Source of the DNA: Rothia mucilaginosa
GTDB lineage: Bacteria; Actinomycetota; Actinomycetes; Actinomycetales; Micrococcaceae
Assembly: GCF_001061665.1 (NCBI RefSeq)
Contig: NZ_JVSP01000004.1
Coordinates: 159 to 64,158 of the forward strand
DNA: 64,000 nt
Reading direction: 5' to 3'
The position numbers and the translations under genes are program-made. Under the pieces are notes generated by a model. It was not told the origin of the DNA. It saw nothing but the letters and a program-made list of their open reading frames with translations, and searched no databases. Below, one piece after another: positions 18,470-27,321 of this stretch (its first letter is position 1; each line of letters opens with the position of its first letter).

Positions 18470-18518
18470 TCTCTCCACCTTTCAACGCCCCGCGCCGGGG
18501 CGAACGATACAGCACTCC

Positions 18519-18572
18519 CCCGCGGCCTGTTGTGCCGCCGGCGCGCATCGGGGCCGGCGGGTATGCCGCGGG
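18519..18572 (-). terminator. Hairpin between ruvC and ruvA
   Basis: Outer arms CCCGCGGC / GCCGCGGG and an inner GCCGCCGGC / GCCGGCGG stem, 120 bases after the ruvC stop and 50 before the ruvA start. GC-rich without a T-run; possibly an attenuator in the ruvCAB operon. Confidence 0.4.
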
Positions 18573-18692
18573 AAGATACTATCAGTATATTAGAATATTT
18601 CTTCTGAAATCAAGGGATATTCGAATTCTTTAGCGAATCCGGCTCCCGGTACGTTCGAAGGGGTTTGCTCGAAGGGTAACGAGTCGGCACCC

Positions 18693-19379
18693 CTAGCGGC
18701 GGGCCTTAGCCTCCGCCTCCATCCAGGCGCGCTGCGCGGGGGTCAGCGAACCCGCACGGCGAGCCTTCGCGGGCCGCGATCCCTGGTGCGTCTGCGTCTG
18801 GGCCGACATGTTAATACCCGAACCGATGCCGCCGCCGCGCCAGCCGTGACAGATGGCGATGGCCAGCGCATCGGCCGCGTCCGCGGGCTTCGGCATGGCG
18901 TTCAAGCCCAGAATGCGGGTCACCATGCGGCCCACCGAGGCCTTATCCGCGCGACCGCTGCCGGTCACCGCCGCCTTCACCTCGGAGGGCGTATGGAAGA
19001 ACACCGGCACGCCGCGCATCGCCGCGGCAGAAATCACCGCGCCCGAGGCGTGCGCCGTACCAATCACCGTGTTCACCTGCTCCTGCGCAAAGACGCGCTC
19101 AATCGCTAGGGCGTCGGGCTGGTAGGTGTCCAGCCAGTGCGAGGCCGCGTTGAAAATCCAGAGGATGCGCTGGTCCAGCGTGCGGGCCGGGTCGGTGCCG
19201 GCCACGCCCACGTTCACGAAGTGCGCCTTACGGTCGGCGGTCATGTCGAGCATTGAGAAGCCGCAACGCGTGAGGCCGGGGTCCACGCCCATGATGCGGG
19301 TCGCCCCCGGCACGCGGTCCACGGCGGCGACCGTATGGTTTTCGCGCATGCTATCGCGCGCGGCGGATGCAGCGTTCAC
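18693..19379 (-). CDS. ruvC: Holliday junction resolvase RuvC
   Basis: RNase H-fold endonuclease resolving Holliday junctions, 228 residues. Catalytic acids are visible: Asp in [10 protein letters not shown], Glu in AIERVF, and the paired Asp in [14 protein letters not shown] start with GGAAGGAAA ten bases upstream. This gives a 28-residue N-terminal extension before the first strand and a basic C-terminal tail (about residues 185-228), both longer than the E. coli protein; a start at Met30 (MGVDPG) is possible. First gene of ruvC-ruvA-ruvB, downstream of yebC. Confidence 0.94.
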   Translation of the reverse strand: MNAASAARDSMRENHTVAAVDRVPGATRIMGVDPGLTRCGFSMLDMTADRKAHFVNVGVAGTDPARTLDQRILWIFNAASHWLDTYQPDALAIERVFAQEQVNTVIGTAHASGAVISAAAMRGVPVFFHTPSEVKAAVTGSGRADKASVGRMVTRILGLNAMPKPADAADALAIAICHGWRGGGIGSGINMSAQTQTHQGSRPAKARRAGSLTPAQRAWMEAEAKARR

Positions 19380-19554
19380 GTGTGCTTTCCTTCCACAGTT
19401 CGCTTTCCAAAGTTCGCGGGGTCTTCACTGGGTCTTCGCGGAGCCTTCGCGGGGTAAAGTCTGCGATACCGCAGTTCGCGGGACCACCAGCCGGAACACG
19501 GCCGATTGTTTAGGCCGGGCGTTTAGATCGGGCGCCGACCGGCATAACGTTCAA

Positions 19555-19605
19555 AAGCCACCTCCCGCCGGGTCCACGCGCGGTGGGCCGGCCGGGAAGT
19601 GGCTT
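19555..19605 (-). terminator. Terminator after yebC
   Basis: AAGCCACCTCCCGCCGG / CCGGGAAGTGGCTT stem about 37 bases after the yebC stop. On the minus strand it ends in GGCTTTTG, a reasonable intrinsic terminator. Confidence 0.65.
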
Positions 19606-19641
19606 CAGTGCACGCTCAGAAGTGGCGTGCTCGGGCGGTGA

Positions 19642-20400
19642 CTACTCGGCTTCCAGCTGAGCAGCAACCTCGTCAGAGACGTTAGCGTTCGAGTAGACGT
19701 TCTGCACGTCGTCCAGTTCCTCGATGGCGTCTGCCAGCTTCAGGAACTTCTTGGCGCCCTCGGCGTCCAGGTCGACCTGCATGGTCGGGCGGAAGACCGG
19801 GTCGTCGTTGTTGTACTCCAGGCCGGCCTCGTCCAGAGCCTTACGAATCTCGGGCAGGTCGGTCGGTGCGGAGATGACAGTGAAGATATCGCCCTCGTCC
19901 AGGACCTCTTCGGCGCCGGCATCCAGAACAGCCATCAGAACGTCGTCCTCGGTCAGGCCATCAGTCTTGGTGACCTCAGCAACGCCCTTACGCTCGAACA
20001 GGAACGCAACCGAACCCTGGTCAGCCATGGTGCCGCCGTTACGGGTCACAGCCAGGCGAACCTCAGACGCTGCACGGTTACGGTTATCGGTCAGACACTC
20101 GATGTACAGGGCGGTACCCTGCGGACCGCGTGCCTCGTACATAATTTCGGTGTAGTCGATGGTCTCACCGGTCAGGCCGGCGCCACGCTTGATAGCGCGG
20201 TCGATGTTGTCGTTGGGGACGGAGTTCTTCTTCGCCTTCGACACAGCAAGGTCAAGAGCGGGGTTACCGGCAATATCAGCGCCGCCCATACGTGCCGCAA
20301 CCTCAATTGCCTTAATGAACTTCGCGAAAGCCTTCGCGCGCTTAGCGTCGATAGCGGCCTTCTTGTGCTTAGTAGTCGCCCATTTAGAGTGACCCGACAT
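19642..20400 (-). CDS. YebC/TACO1-family protein
   Basis: A 252-residue member of the YebC family with the hallmark start [15 protein letters not shown], the [18 protein letters not shown] block and the acidic C-terminal domain. The family has been described both as a DNA-binding regulator and, for TACO1-type members, as a translation factor easing ribosome stalls at proline runs; sequence alone does not decide which role applies here. AGGGAG precedes the ATG. It lies just upstream of ruvC, the widespread arrangement. Confidence 0.94.
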   Translation of the reverse strand: MSGHSKWATTKHKKAAIDAKRAKAFAKFIKAIEVAARMGGADIAGNPALDLAVSKAKKNSVPNDNIDRAIKRGAGLTGETIDYTEIMYEARGPQGTALYIECLTDNRNRAASEVRLAVTRNGGTMADQGSVAFLFERKGVAEVTKTDGLTEDDVLMAVLDAGAEEVLDEGDIFTVISAPTDLPEIRKALDEAGLEYNNDDPVFRPTMQVDLDAEGAKKFLKLADAIEELDDVQNVYSNANVSDEVAAQLEAE

Positions 20401-20547
20401 TCGTATCTCCCTTAGTCAAAACCTCTGCGCGGGCACGGCGAAACGCCCCGCGCACTGTACTATAACTCAATCAACTATACCGTAGCGGAGGCGCACACCA
20501 CCTCTTAGAGTGCACGCCAGCGCCCGGAATAGCACGTCAGTGAACCG

Positions 20548-21315
20548 CTAGCGGGGGCGAGACGCGGCCGAGGCGCGCGCCTTCTCCACCAGCGAGTCGT
20601 CAATCGCGTTCGGAGTGAACTCGCCGAAGCGACGAATTGCGGCCTGCTCAATCAGGTAGTCCGCAATCTTCGGGTTCTTCGGCAGCAGCGAGCCGTGCAG
20701 GTAGGTGCCGATGACGTTATGCACGCGCGCACCCTCGTAAGAGTCCGTCACGTTGTTGCCCTCGCCCTTGGTCACGGTAGCCAGCGGGGTGCATCCGGAA
20801 CCCAGGTAGGTCAGGCCCGAGTGGTTCTCAAAACCGATGACGGTGCCGAACTCCTCGGACTCCTCCACGATGTTGCCAATCAGGCGTTCGTCGCCGCCGA
20901 CCGTGTGCGCATCGAAGATGTTGATGCCCTTGAGCACCTCGCCCTCACGGGTGCGGAACTCCTTGCCGAACAGCTGGTACAGGCCGCAGATGACGAGCAT
21001 GGGCACGCCGTCCTCGGCCAGCGAGCGCAGGGTGCCGCCGATGGCGTGCAGGTCGTCCTGAATCACGGACTGGCCCGAGTCCTGGCCGCCGCCGCCGAGG
21101 ATGATGTCAACATCTTCCGGGAAGGGCTGGCCGGGGTTGTGGTCCAGAATCTGCACGTCGAAGCCGTGTGCCTGCGCACGGCGGGCCAGCGCCAGGGTGT
21201 TGCCCCAGTCGCCGTAGATGTTCATATCCAGCGGGTAGAGCTGCACGATGCGCAGCGTCTTGCCGTTGTTCGGGCCGGGCGCCGGGGTGCCCTCAAAAGT
21301 GTGGGTTGCCGTCAT
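20548..21315 (-). CDS. gatD: Lipid II isoglutaminyl synthase, glutaminase subunit GatD
   Basis: Class I glutamine amidotransferase of 255 residues. The catalytic Cys is in MLVICGLYQLFG and the catalytic His in IGTYLHGSLLPKNP; GGGGQDSGQ precedes them, as in the GatD/CobQ-like group. GatD supplies ammonia to MurT, which converts the D-Glu of lipid II to D-isoglutamine in the cytoplasm. The start overlaps the murT stop by one base (TAATG), a coupled pair; AAGG lies upstream. The position beside yebC could suggest PdxT, but length, motifs and the MurT partner argue for GatD. Confidence 0.92.
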   Translation of the reverse strand: MTATHTFEGTPAPGPNNGKTLRIVQLYPLDMNIYGDWGNTLALARRAQAHGFDVQILDHNPGQPFPEDVDIILGGGGQDSGQSVIQDDLHAIGGTLRSLAEDGVPMLVICGLYQLFGKEFRTREGEVLKGINIFDAHTVGGDERLIGNIVEESEEFGTVIGFENHSGLTYLGSGCTPLATVTKGEGNNVTDSYEGARVHNVIGTYLHGSLLPKNPKIADYLIEQAAIRRFGEFTPNAIDDSLVEKARASAASRPR

Positions 21316-22598
21316 TATGAGACCTTCTCAACGTCGGTAATCTTTGCCAGCTCTTCACGCAGGGCCAGCATGGCGGTGTAGGTGCAGAAGATGCGCATGG
21401 GGGCATCCCCGCTGGAGGCGATGAACTGCTTGAGCGCATCGGCCAGGTTCTCGTCGACCTCGCCGACCTTCACGCCGTCGTGCTCCAGGCGCAGCGCCAT
21501 GTCCCAGGCGCGCACGCCCGAGACCATCTGCACGCCAGTGCCGCGCAGGCCGTCGAAGTCAACATCCCACAGCCAAGACACGTCACGACCGTCAGCGTAC
21601 TGGTCGTTAATCGTAATCATGGTGGCGTAGTCGTCAGCGTTTGCGCTCGCCAGGGAAAGGCGGAAGCCGCTGGGGTTCTTCACGAGCAGCAGCTGCAGCG
21701 GGCGGCCGTTCACGTTCAAGGTCTCACCGCGACCGAAGGCGGGAGTAATCTTCGCCAACTCTGCGATGAGTTTATCTTCATTGAGCTTCTCGCCCATGAC
21801 GGCGCGAGTCAGGGCCATCGCGCCGGCGGCGTTGAAGATGTTGTAAATGCCGTACAGGTTAATCTCACCGACTCGCTCCGCACCCGCCACATCGAAGGTT
21901 GCGGAGGTGCCGGAGAACGCGGTGAGGGTGACGTCTGCCTCGGGCAGGGTTGCCTTCGCGACGGTGCCGCCGCGCATCTCGTCGTCCGAGGGGAAGTACG
22001 AGCGCAAGGACTCATCCAGACCGTAGTAGTTGACCTTCACGCCCGGCTGCACGTTCTCGGCGAGGGAGCGGATGCGCGGGTCCTCGCGGTTGAGCACCAC
22101 GGTGTTGGTGGTTGCGGCGGCCACGGTCGCGAGCATGCGGCGGGTCGTGTCAATCTCGCCAAAGCGGTCCAGCTGGTCGCGCAGAACGTTCAGCAGCAGC
22201 GCGTAGTCGGGCTTGACGGCCTTGACGAAGTGCACGGCGTGCGCCTCGTCGAGTTCCAGCACGGCGATGTCGGCCTCAAGCTTGCCGGTGAGGGTCATCT
22301 CGCCCAGCAGGGCGGCGGCCACACCGCGCACGAAGTTGGAGCCGGTGCGGTTGGTGAAGACCTTCAGGCCCTGCGCTTCGAGTAGCTGAACGGCCATCTT
22401 CGTGGTGGTGGTCTTACCGTTCGTGCCGGAGACGACGACCACGCCGTAGGGCAGCTTCGCGAGCTCTTCGGCTACGAACTGCGGGTGCAATTTTTCCATG
22501 ACGAGGCCGGGGAACGCGGAGCCGCCACCGCGAAGCTTAGTCGCGTAGCGCACGCCCTGACCCAGAAGGCGAATGAGGGGTTTGGACATGCTTACCAT
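21315..22598 (-). CDS. murT: Lipid II isoglutaminyl synthase, Mur ligase-like subunit MurT
   Basis: A Mur-ligase-fold ATPase of 427 residues with the P-loop VVSGTNGKTTTTKM (about residues 56-69), VLELDEAH, LNVLRDQLDRFGE and the C-terminal DUF1727 region (DVSWLWDVDF...). It amidates lipid II D-Glu using ammonia from GatD. Unusually, the stretch between VVLNREDPRIRSLAE and FDVAGAERV, where MurT proteins I know carry a four-cysteine zinc ribbon, has no cysteine here. The start is uncertain: ATG at 22596-22598, or three codons later (MSKPLIRLLG); neither has a strong binding site. First gene of the murT-gatD operon. Confidence 0.93.
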   Translation of the reverse strand: MVSMSKPLIRLLGQGVRYATKLRGGGSAFPGLVMEKLHPQFVAEELAKLPYGVVVVSGTNGKTTTTKMAVQLLEAQGLKVFTNRTGSNFVRGVAAALLGEMTLTGKLEADIAVLELDEAHAVHFVKAVKPDYALLLNVLRDQLDRFGEIDTTRRMLATVAAATTNTVVLNREDPRIRSLAENVQPGVKVNYYGLDESLRSYFPSDDEMRGGTVAKATLPEADVTLTAFSGTSATFDVAGAERVGEINLYGIYNIFNAAGAMALTRAVMGEKLNEDKLIAELAKITPAFGRGETLNVNGRPLQLLLVKNPSGFRLSLASANADDYATMITINDQYADGRDVSWLWDVDFDGLRGTGVQMVSGVRAWDMALRLEHDGVKVGEVDENLADALKQFIASSGDAPMRIFCTYTAMLALREELAKITDVEKVS

Positions 22599-22697
22599 TT
22601 TAGTACACGCGCACGGTGCCGCTGAAGGGTGCGGCGGGGGCGTTCGCTCAAGCCAAAACGGACCGCGGTGGGTTTGAACCCTGCCGGGCGGGCGGTT

Positions 22698-23831
22698 TTA
22701 GAAGAGCGAGCCCTGCATCCTCACCCGTGTGAATCCCCGGTCGGGAACCACCAGCAGGTTGCGCCACTCGGCGGTGTTGACGAGGAACGCGGCGTCGGGA
22801 TCACCCACGTGGGCGCTCACAAACTGGCCCGCCGCACCCGTGCAGAAGAACCCGGCCGTACTGCCGTCCAGCGTCGAGTCGCACGGTGCGAGCGGTTCCG
22901 GGTTCCGCGCGCGCAGGGCCGCGTACGGGCGGTTCATCGCCAGGGAGGGAACCCACGGCTCATCCAGGGCGGATAGCTGCAGGTCGGGCTCCCTCGCCAG
23001 GAACTCGGTGAGGGCGGCGCGGGCGCGGGCCACCGCATCCTCGTGGGCGGTGCGCAGCTGAGCACCCGGGAGCGGATGCGTCCAGGCGCGGTACTTGCTC
23101 GCCACCTGTTTGACCTGGCCGATTCCGTCGAGGGCGGTCACGGCATCCTCGGCGCGGCGTATGGTCAGCCCGTCCGGGGCAAGCGCAATGTAGGTGGCCG
23201 TGGCGACGGCCTGCTCGTCGAGGCGTCGCGGGGTTGAGGTCAGGGAGCTCGTGCCGACCTTGTGGGTGCCGTCTGGGAACGTGGCGATGTAGAGGCGGTG
23301 CTCCAGCATGGCGTAGGCGCGCATGGAGTCCGTGAGCGTTCCGGGGTAAAGGTGCGCGCTGTGCAGGGCGGTAAATTCGTCGCGGGCGGCGCATCGGGGG
23401 CACTGCTGGCCCCGGTCGATGCGAGCGGCCTCGGGGCACGGGTGACGGCGGGTTCCGGGGGCGCAGGGGTCGGTCGAGCCGGTCGTGTAGCCGGAGCAGA
23501 AGCGGTACGGCGCGCCGGATGCGTCGAGGGCCACGCGCAGACCCAGGTAGGCCCCGGGGGTTAGCGGCACCCGGAGGCGTCGGCCCGCGGGGCGCACTGG
23601 CAGTTCGGCTTCCGCGGGGCCGGCCCCGTTCGGTCCGGGTTGGCCCGGTTCGGCCTCGACGGCCTCTAGCTCGAGTACGGGGCGGCGGTCCACCCAGCGC
23701 AACTGCCGCCACACGAGGGCGCGCGGAGCGGTTTCGCCGCCAACGCGGGCGGCAGGTTCGGCGGAGTAAGCTTCGGCACCGTCGAGGGTGTTCTCGAGGA
23801 AGGCGTTCTCAAGCAGATTGGGGTAATCCAT
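22698..23831 (-). CDS. DUF2797-family protein
   Basis: A 377-residue cytoplasmic protein that fits what I know of DUF2797: a Cys-rich centre (CSGYTTG...CPEAARIDRGQQCPRC) followed by HRLYIATFPDGTHKVGTS and a RRLDEQAVATATYIA segment. The LYIA...KVG part resembles the first strands of GIY-YIG nucleases, but the catalytic set is not evident and the function is unknown. Start at the ATG 23829-23831; a TTG three codons earlier is also open. The N-terminal third has a Glu/Pro/Gly-rich insert. It stands alone, on the same strand as murT-gatD, about 100 bases upstream. Confidence 0.7.
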   Translation of the reverse strand: MDYPNLLENAFLENTLDGAEAYSAEPAARVGGETAPRALVWRQLRWVDRRPVLELEAVEAEPGQPGPNGAGPAEAELPVRPAGRRLRVPLTPGAYLGLRVALDASGAPYRFCSGYTTGSTDPCAPGTRRHPCPEAARIDRGQQCPRCAARDEFTALHSAHLYPGTLTDSMRAYAMLEHRLYIATFPDGTHKVGTSSLTSTPRRLDEQAVATATYIALAPDGLTIRRAEDAVTALDGIGQVKQVASKYRAWTHPLPGAQLRTAHEDAVARARAALTEFLAREPDLQLSALDEPWVPSLAMNRPYAALRARNPEPLAPCDSTLDGSTAGFFCTGAAGQFVSAHVGDPDAAFLVNTAEWRNLLVVPDRGFTRVRMQGSLF

Positions 23832-23961
23832 GACTATCAACTCTAGCGGTTTGAACGGCCCGAGCAGCGCTGCAGAGCAGCAAAGAGCCGGCCTGGCGGG
23901 GCGCCGCGAAAGAACGCTCTCAAAGCGCCGCGAGCCCGAGAGATAAGAAGTACGGGCCGAC

Positions 23962-24534
23962 CTAGCTCAGGCGGGCGAAACCCTCCGCGAGCGCCGAACG
24001 CATGTCGTCCAGGGTGCGCGACATGGTTTTGGTCTGGGCAATAATCGGCAGGAAATTGGTATCGCCGCTCCACCGCGGCAGAATGTGCTGGTGCAGGTGG
24101 TCGGCAATTCCCGCGCCGCCCACCTTGCCCTGGTTAATACCAATGTTGAAGCCGTCGTTGTGCGACACCTCGCGCAGAACCTTCATGGCGAGCTGGGTCA
24201 GCTGCGCGATCTCAAGGGTTTCCGCCTCGGTCGCGTCGTCGTAGAAGGGAATGTGACGGTACGGGCACACGAGCAGGTGTCCGGGGTTGTACGGGTAAAG
24301 GTTGAGAATCACGAAGGCGTGCTCGCCGCGGTGCACGATTAGAGACTCCTCGTCGCTGCGGCCGGGGGCGGTGCAGAACGGGCAGGTCTTTTCGGTGTAG
24401 TCCTTCTGCCCGCCGCTCACGTAGGCGGTGCGGTGCGGGGTCCACAGGCGCTGGAACTGGTCGGGTGCGCCGGGTAGCTCGAAGGAATCCTGCACCGAGG
24501 GTGCGGCGGTCTCGGGGGTCGTGTTCTCGCTCAT
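23962..24534 (-). CDS. HIT-family nucleotide hydrolase/phosphorylase
   Basis: A 190-residue histidine-triad protein. The active-site motif HLHQHILPRW is at about residues 145-154, and CPFC near residue 51 recalls the metal site of Ap4A phosphorylase/GalT-like HIT proteins. The block GHLLVCPYRHIPFYDDAT is typical of the actinobacterial AP-4-A phosphorylase-like group. It would split dinucleoside polyphosphates or nucleoside phosphoramidates in the cytoplasm. ATG start with GGGA close upstream. It is a single gene here; in many relatives this gene sits beside thrS, but thrS is 13 kb away. Confidence 0.9.
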   Translation of the reverse strand: MSENTTPETAAPSVQDSFELPGAPDQFQRLWTPHRTAYVSGGQKDYTEKTCPFCTAPGRSDEESLIVHRGEHAFVILNLYPYNPGHLLVCPYRHIPFYDDATEAETLEIAQLTQLAMKVLREVSHNDGFNIGINQGKVGGAGIADHLHQHILPRWSGDTNFLPIIAQTKTMSRTLDDMRSALAEGFARLS

Positions 24535-24625
24535 AGTCCCATTCTATAGCGTTTTCACGTTCCTACCAGGGGTGTCCACGGGTCGGCAGTGCGGACCGGC
24601 TGAGAGCCCCGCGATAGGAATAGAA

Positions 24626-24667
24626 AGGGGCGCCGGTCCCGTCCACCAGAACGAAACCGGCGCCCCT
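24626..24667 (-). terminator. Terminator of the exported-protein gene
   Basis: Twelve-base perfect arms AGGGGCGCCGGT / ACCGGCGCCCCT, 15 bases after the stop at 24682. The minus strand continues CCCCTTTCTATT, an acceptable T-rich tail. Confidence 0.7.
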
Positions 24668-24681
24668 CAACACTGCGGGCC

Positions 24682-25251
24682 CTAGCCCTCGAACTTCGTC
24701 AGCTGCACCGTGCGAGTCTCACCGCGGAAGGTGAGGGAGAAGGTCAGCATGCCGTCGCGCACGGCAAATTCCTTTTCGGATTCCGAAGATGCCAGCGGGT
24801 TGCTGTCCATCGTTCGGCGGTCGCCGACCGAGGTCCAGCTGTAATCCCCCTGACCGGCCTCGAAGGTTCCGACCCAGACGACCGTGGCCACCTCTTCATA
24901 GTTGAGGTGGTAGGTCACGGTGATCTTATTGCCGCGCACCACGGCAGCCACGTAGTTCTCGGTATCACCGAGCTGTAGCCACGTGCTCTCCGTCTGCGAT
25001 GCGTCATCGCGCGGAACGTAGGTCTCGGAACTGGAGGAGGGAACCTCGGAGATAATCTGAATTTCCGAGGTTGCCGCGCCGGACGGGGTGGCACGAGCGG
25101 AGGCGAACGAGGCGTCATCGACGGTGACCGTTCGGGCGGCCAGGGATGCACCATTCGAGGAGCTAGAAGCGCCGGCCGTTGCGGAGGCGCACATACCCAG
25201 GGTGAGCGCACCGGTCAGAGCCAGCACGCCCAGAGTGGTTTTAGAAGCCAC
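24682..25251 (-). CDS. Exported protein of unknown function (189 aa)
   Basis: GTG start (VASKTTLG) with AGGAG six bases upstream. A clear signal peptide (LGVLALTGALTLGMCASATAGA) with a probable cut near ATA-GA. Cys21 within the hydrophobic end (GMCAS) could be read as a lipobox, but the fit is poor. A Ser/Ala-rich linker follows, then a C-terminal beta-rich region (NYVAAVVRGNKITVTYHL, YSWTSVGDRRTM, MLTFSLTFRGETRTVQL) that looks like a compact extracellular domain. No family recognised. It has its own hairpin terminator and a promoter region with a second hairpin. Confidence 0.75.
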   Translation of the reverse strand: MASKTTLGVLALTGALTLGMCASATAGASSSSNGASLAARTVTVDDASFASARATPSGAATSEIQIISEVPSSSSETYVPRDDASQTESTWLQLGDTENYVAAVVRGNKITVTYHLNYEEVATVVWVGTFEAGQGDYSWTSVGDRRTMDSNPLASSESEKEFAVRDGMLTFSLTFRGETRTVQLTKFEG

Positions 25252-25645
25252 GGATTGCTCCTATTGATATGAGTGTTTGAGTGAGAGTTGTGAGTGCATG
25301 CCGGAACGAAACGAACATAAAACAACACCCCGTAGCACGCGGGCTACAGGGTGTCTTCGTACGCCAGCACGTAGATAGTGTATCCGCAGTGACGACCTGT
25401 TGTGTAGACCTACTAGGCATCTTGAGTGATAGTTTCCTCACATTATGACTTTTTGGGGAATAGTTTCGAGCTAACCACCCGGGGTGTCTCGCGGCCACAA
25501 TGAGGGTTTGATGCGCTGTAAATTAAATGTTGCTTGCCGTTGGATTAAGTGCGTTCAAGGTGCTTCGATACGTTTTGAGGGGAGCACCTGCTCGTACCCT
25601 CCCAAACCCCTCGAGACAGGGCCCTCGAAACAGGGCCTCCCGAAG
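25252..25645. other. Intergenic region upstream of the exported-protein gene
   Basis: About 390 bases without a gene. It contains a hairpin (25325-25354) and, near the channel gene's end (25605-25640), a short direct repeat CCTCGAGACAGGGC / CCTCGAAACAGGGC. An AT-rich patch at 25410-25470 is the likely promoter area for the minus-strand exported-protein gene. Confidence 0.4.
25325..25354 (-). terminator. Hairpin in the leader of the exported-protein gene
   Basis: ACACCCCGTAGC pairs with GCTACAGGGTGT (one mismatch) around a six-base loop, about 75 bases upstream of the start. No T-run. It is either a distal terminator of the channel gene or a leader structure. Confidence 0.4.
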
Positions 25646-27073
25646 CTACTTGCGGGAACGGAATGAGAACTTCTCACGAATAATCGTGAAGGTCTGGCGG
25701 GTTTCCTCCAGCAGAGCTACGGGCTCCTGCTCGGACACATCCTCGCGCACCGCAACCTCGCTACCGGTAGCGCGACCGGTCTCGGCACCAGAGTCAGCGC
25801 GGTCAGCGGCAACCCGGCGGCTGAATCCAGCCCACTCTTCACTCGGGCCTTCAGCTCCCGAACCGCCACCCCAACCAGCGGCGGGCACATCCGTCGCCGC
25901 GGGTACCGGGTGAATACCGTCCTCGTCCACCACCTCCCGAAGCGTGTAGGCCGGGTTATCGCGACGTGCATACTCACGAGCTAGCAGGGCGCGCAGCTCA
26001 GAAATCTCCTGGCGAAGATCGTCCACGTCAGCCTTGGTTGCGGGGTACTCCTGCTCCTCCCTGCCACCAAACTTTTCGATAATCCAGCTGGCGAGCGCAC
26101 CGGTAGCAACCGCGACCAAGCCCCCGCCGTACAGCATGACGATCACGGCGATGACCCTGCCGATACCGGTGACCGGGTAAACGTCTCCGTAGCCGACCGT
26201 GGCGAGGGTCGTGAACATCCACCAGTAGGCGGTGGGCAGGTCACGAATCATCGCGCCCGGCTCGGAGGACTCCACCGAATAGATCGACAGGGCAAACATG
26301 ATGATGAAGATCGCGGTGTAGCCGAAGAGCTTCATCCCCAGTTCGGAGAGCCTCTTGTATTGGCGGTTGGCGGTCAGGTGAATCATGGCCAGGAAGCTAA
26401 CGATACGCCACGCCGGCAGCAGCACGATGGCCAGGTTCATCAGGTTGTGCGTGATGAAGTAGAGTCGCCGCGGCGCCAGGTACAGGCGCACGCAGTAGTC
26501 GGCGGCGAAGAGGCCCCACAGAATCATCTGAATGATATTGAGGTACCCATCGTACGGCTCCTGAATACGCGTGCTCATGATGGGCGCGGCGAACGCAAGC
26601 AGGTACAGCACGGACGCCACGAACATGGGCGTAGAGGTGCGGTCTTCCCACGCGGCCAGGTTCTTCTCGCCGCGGTACGCGCTCAGGCGGCGGAAGAGGC
26701 GGGTTCGCGGAGTGTGTGCCGGGGCCTCGGGGTGCGTCTCGGTGCGGGTGACCGTGCGGATGGTGGTCGTCTGCGTTCCGGGTTCGCGCACCTCGCGGGC
26801 GGTTTCGGTACGGGTGTCGGTATAGGTTTCGGCGGAGGACTCGGCGGAGCCGATGCCGAGCGCGGACCGGGGCATGACGGGAATACCCTGCGTGTGCGGG
26901 TGGTGGCTCGTGCGGGTAATGCGGTGGCTCTCGCGGTGCGTGCCATCGGGTTCGTCGCTGGTGGCGTACTCTTCGACTACCTCTTCATAGTCTTCGTCCC
27001 GCGCGGGATCGTACGCGTCGTTGTCCGCGGGGTCCTGTGCCTGATTCTGTGCCGTCCTATCCATAGGAGACAT
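25646..27073 (-). CDS. Potassium channel, six-helix voltage-gated type
   Basis: A 475-residue channel subunit. A long polar N-terminus (1-140, rich in Glu/Asp/Thr/Arg) precedes membrane helices from about residue 150; the pore loop carries the selectivity filter TVGYGD at 292-297 between two helices, and a cytoplasmic coiled-coil-like segment (about 350-375) follows. The fourth helix lacks a regular Arg-x-x-Arg array, so voltage sensing is doubtful. No RCK domain. The ATG start lies within a tandem 17-base duplication and has no good ribosome-binding site; a second ATG three codons on (MDRTAQ) is possible. Single gene on the minus strand. Confidence 0.88.
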   Translation of the reverse strand: MSPMDRTAQNQAQDPADNDAYDPARDEDYEEVVEEYATSDEPDGTHRESHRITRTSHHPHTQGIPVMPRSALGIGSAESSAETYTDTRTETAREVREPGTQTTTIRTVTRTETHPEAPAHTPRTRLFRRLSAYRGEKNLAAWEDRTSTPMFVASVLYLLAFAAPIMSTRIQEPYDGYLNIIQMILWGLFAADYCVRLYLAPRRLYFITHNLMNLAIVLLPAWRIVSFLAMIHLTANRQYKRLSELGMKLFGYTAIFIIMFALSIYSVESSEPGAMIRDLPTAYWWMFTTLATVGYGDVYPVTGIGRVIAVIVMLYGGGLVAVATGALASWIIEKFGGREEQEYPATKADVDDLRQEISELRALLAREYARRDNPAYTLREVVDEDGIHPVPAATDVPAAGWGGGSGAEGPSEEWAGFSRRVAADRADSGAETGRATGSEVAVREDVSEQEPVALLEETRQTFTIIREKFSFRSRK

Positions 27074-27097
27074 GATACTCTAGGAGACATGATACTC
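27064..27097. repeat. Tandem 17-base duplication at the channel gene start
   Basis: TAGGAGACATGATACTC occurs twice in direct tandem (27064-27080, 27081-27097). The channel's ATG is in the first copy; the second copy offers an out-of-frame ATG 17 bases upstream. Confidence 0.8.
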
Positions 27098-27321
27098 TGC
27101 GCCCTTTGGGCCCCGGAGCGCCTCCGAGTGTCCCGAAACATTCCCAAGCGTCCCCGAGTGCATTGGCAGGCCCGCGGGGTTGATTCTGCGGGTACCGACG
27201 CGGCGAGGTTTCGTTGCACCGTATGCACAAAACTGGCACAATGTGTGGTGCATGCATCAGCAGAAAATGCGAGCGCGCGTCGCCGATACCTTCCGACTAT
27301 GAGTCCACACCGGAGTGCCCC

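Noticed and set aside
20548-21315. PdxT (pyridoxal phosphate synthase glutaminase) because of the position next to yebC
   Set aside because: Length, motifs and the adjoining murT fit GatD; no pdxS is present.
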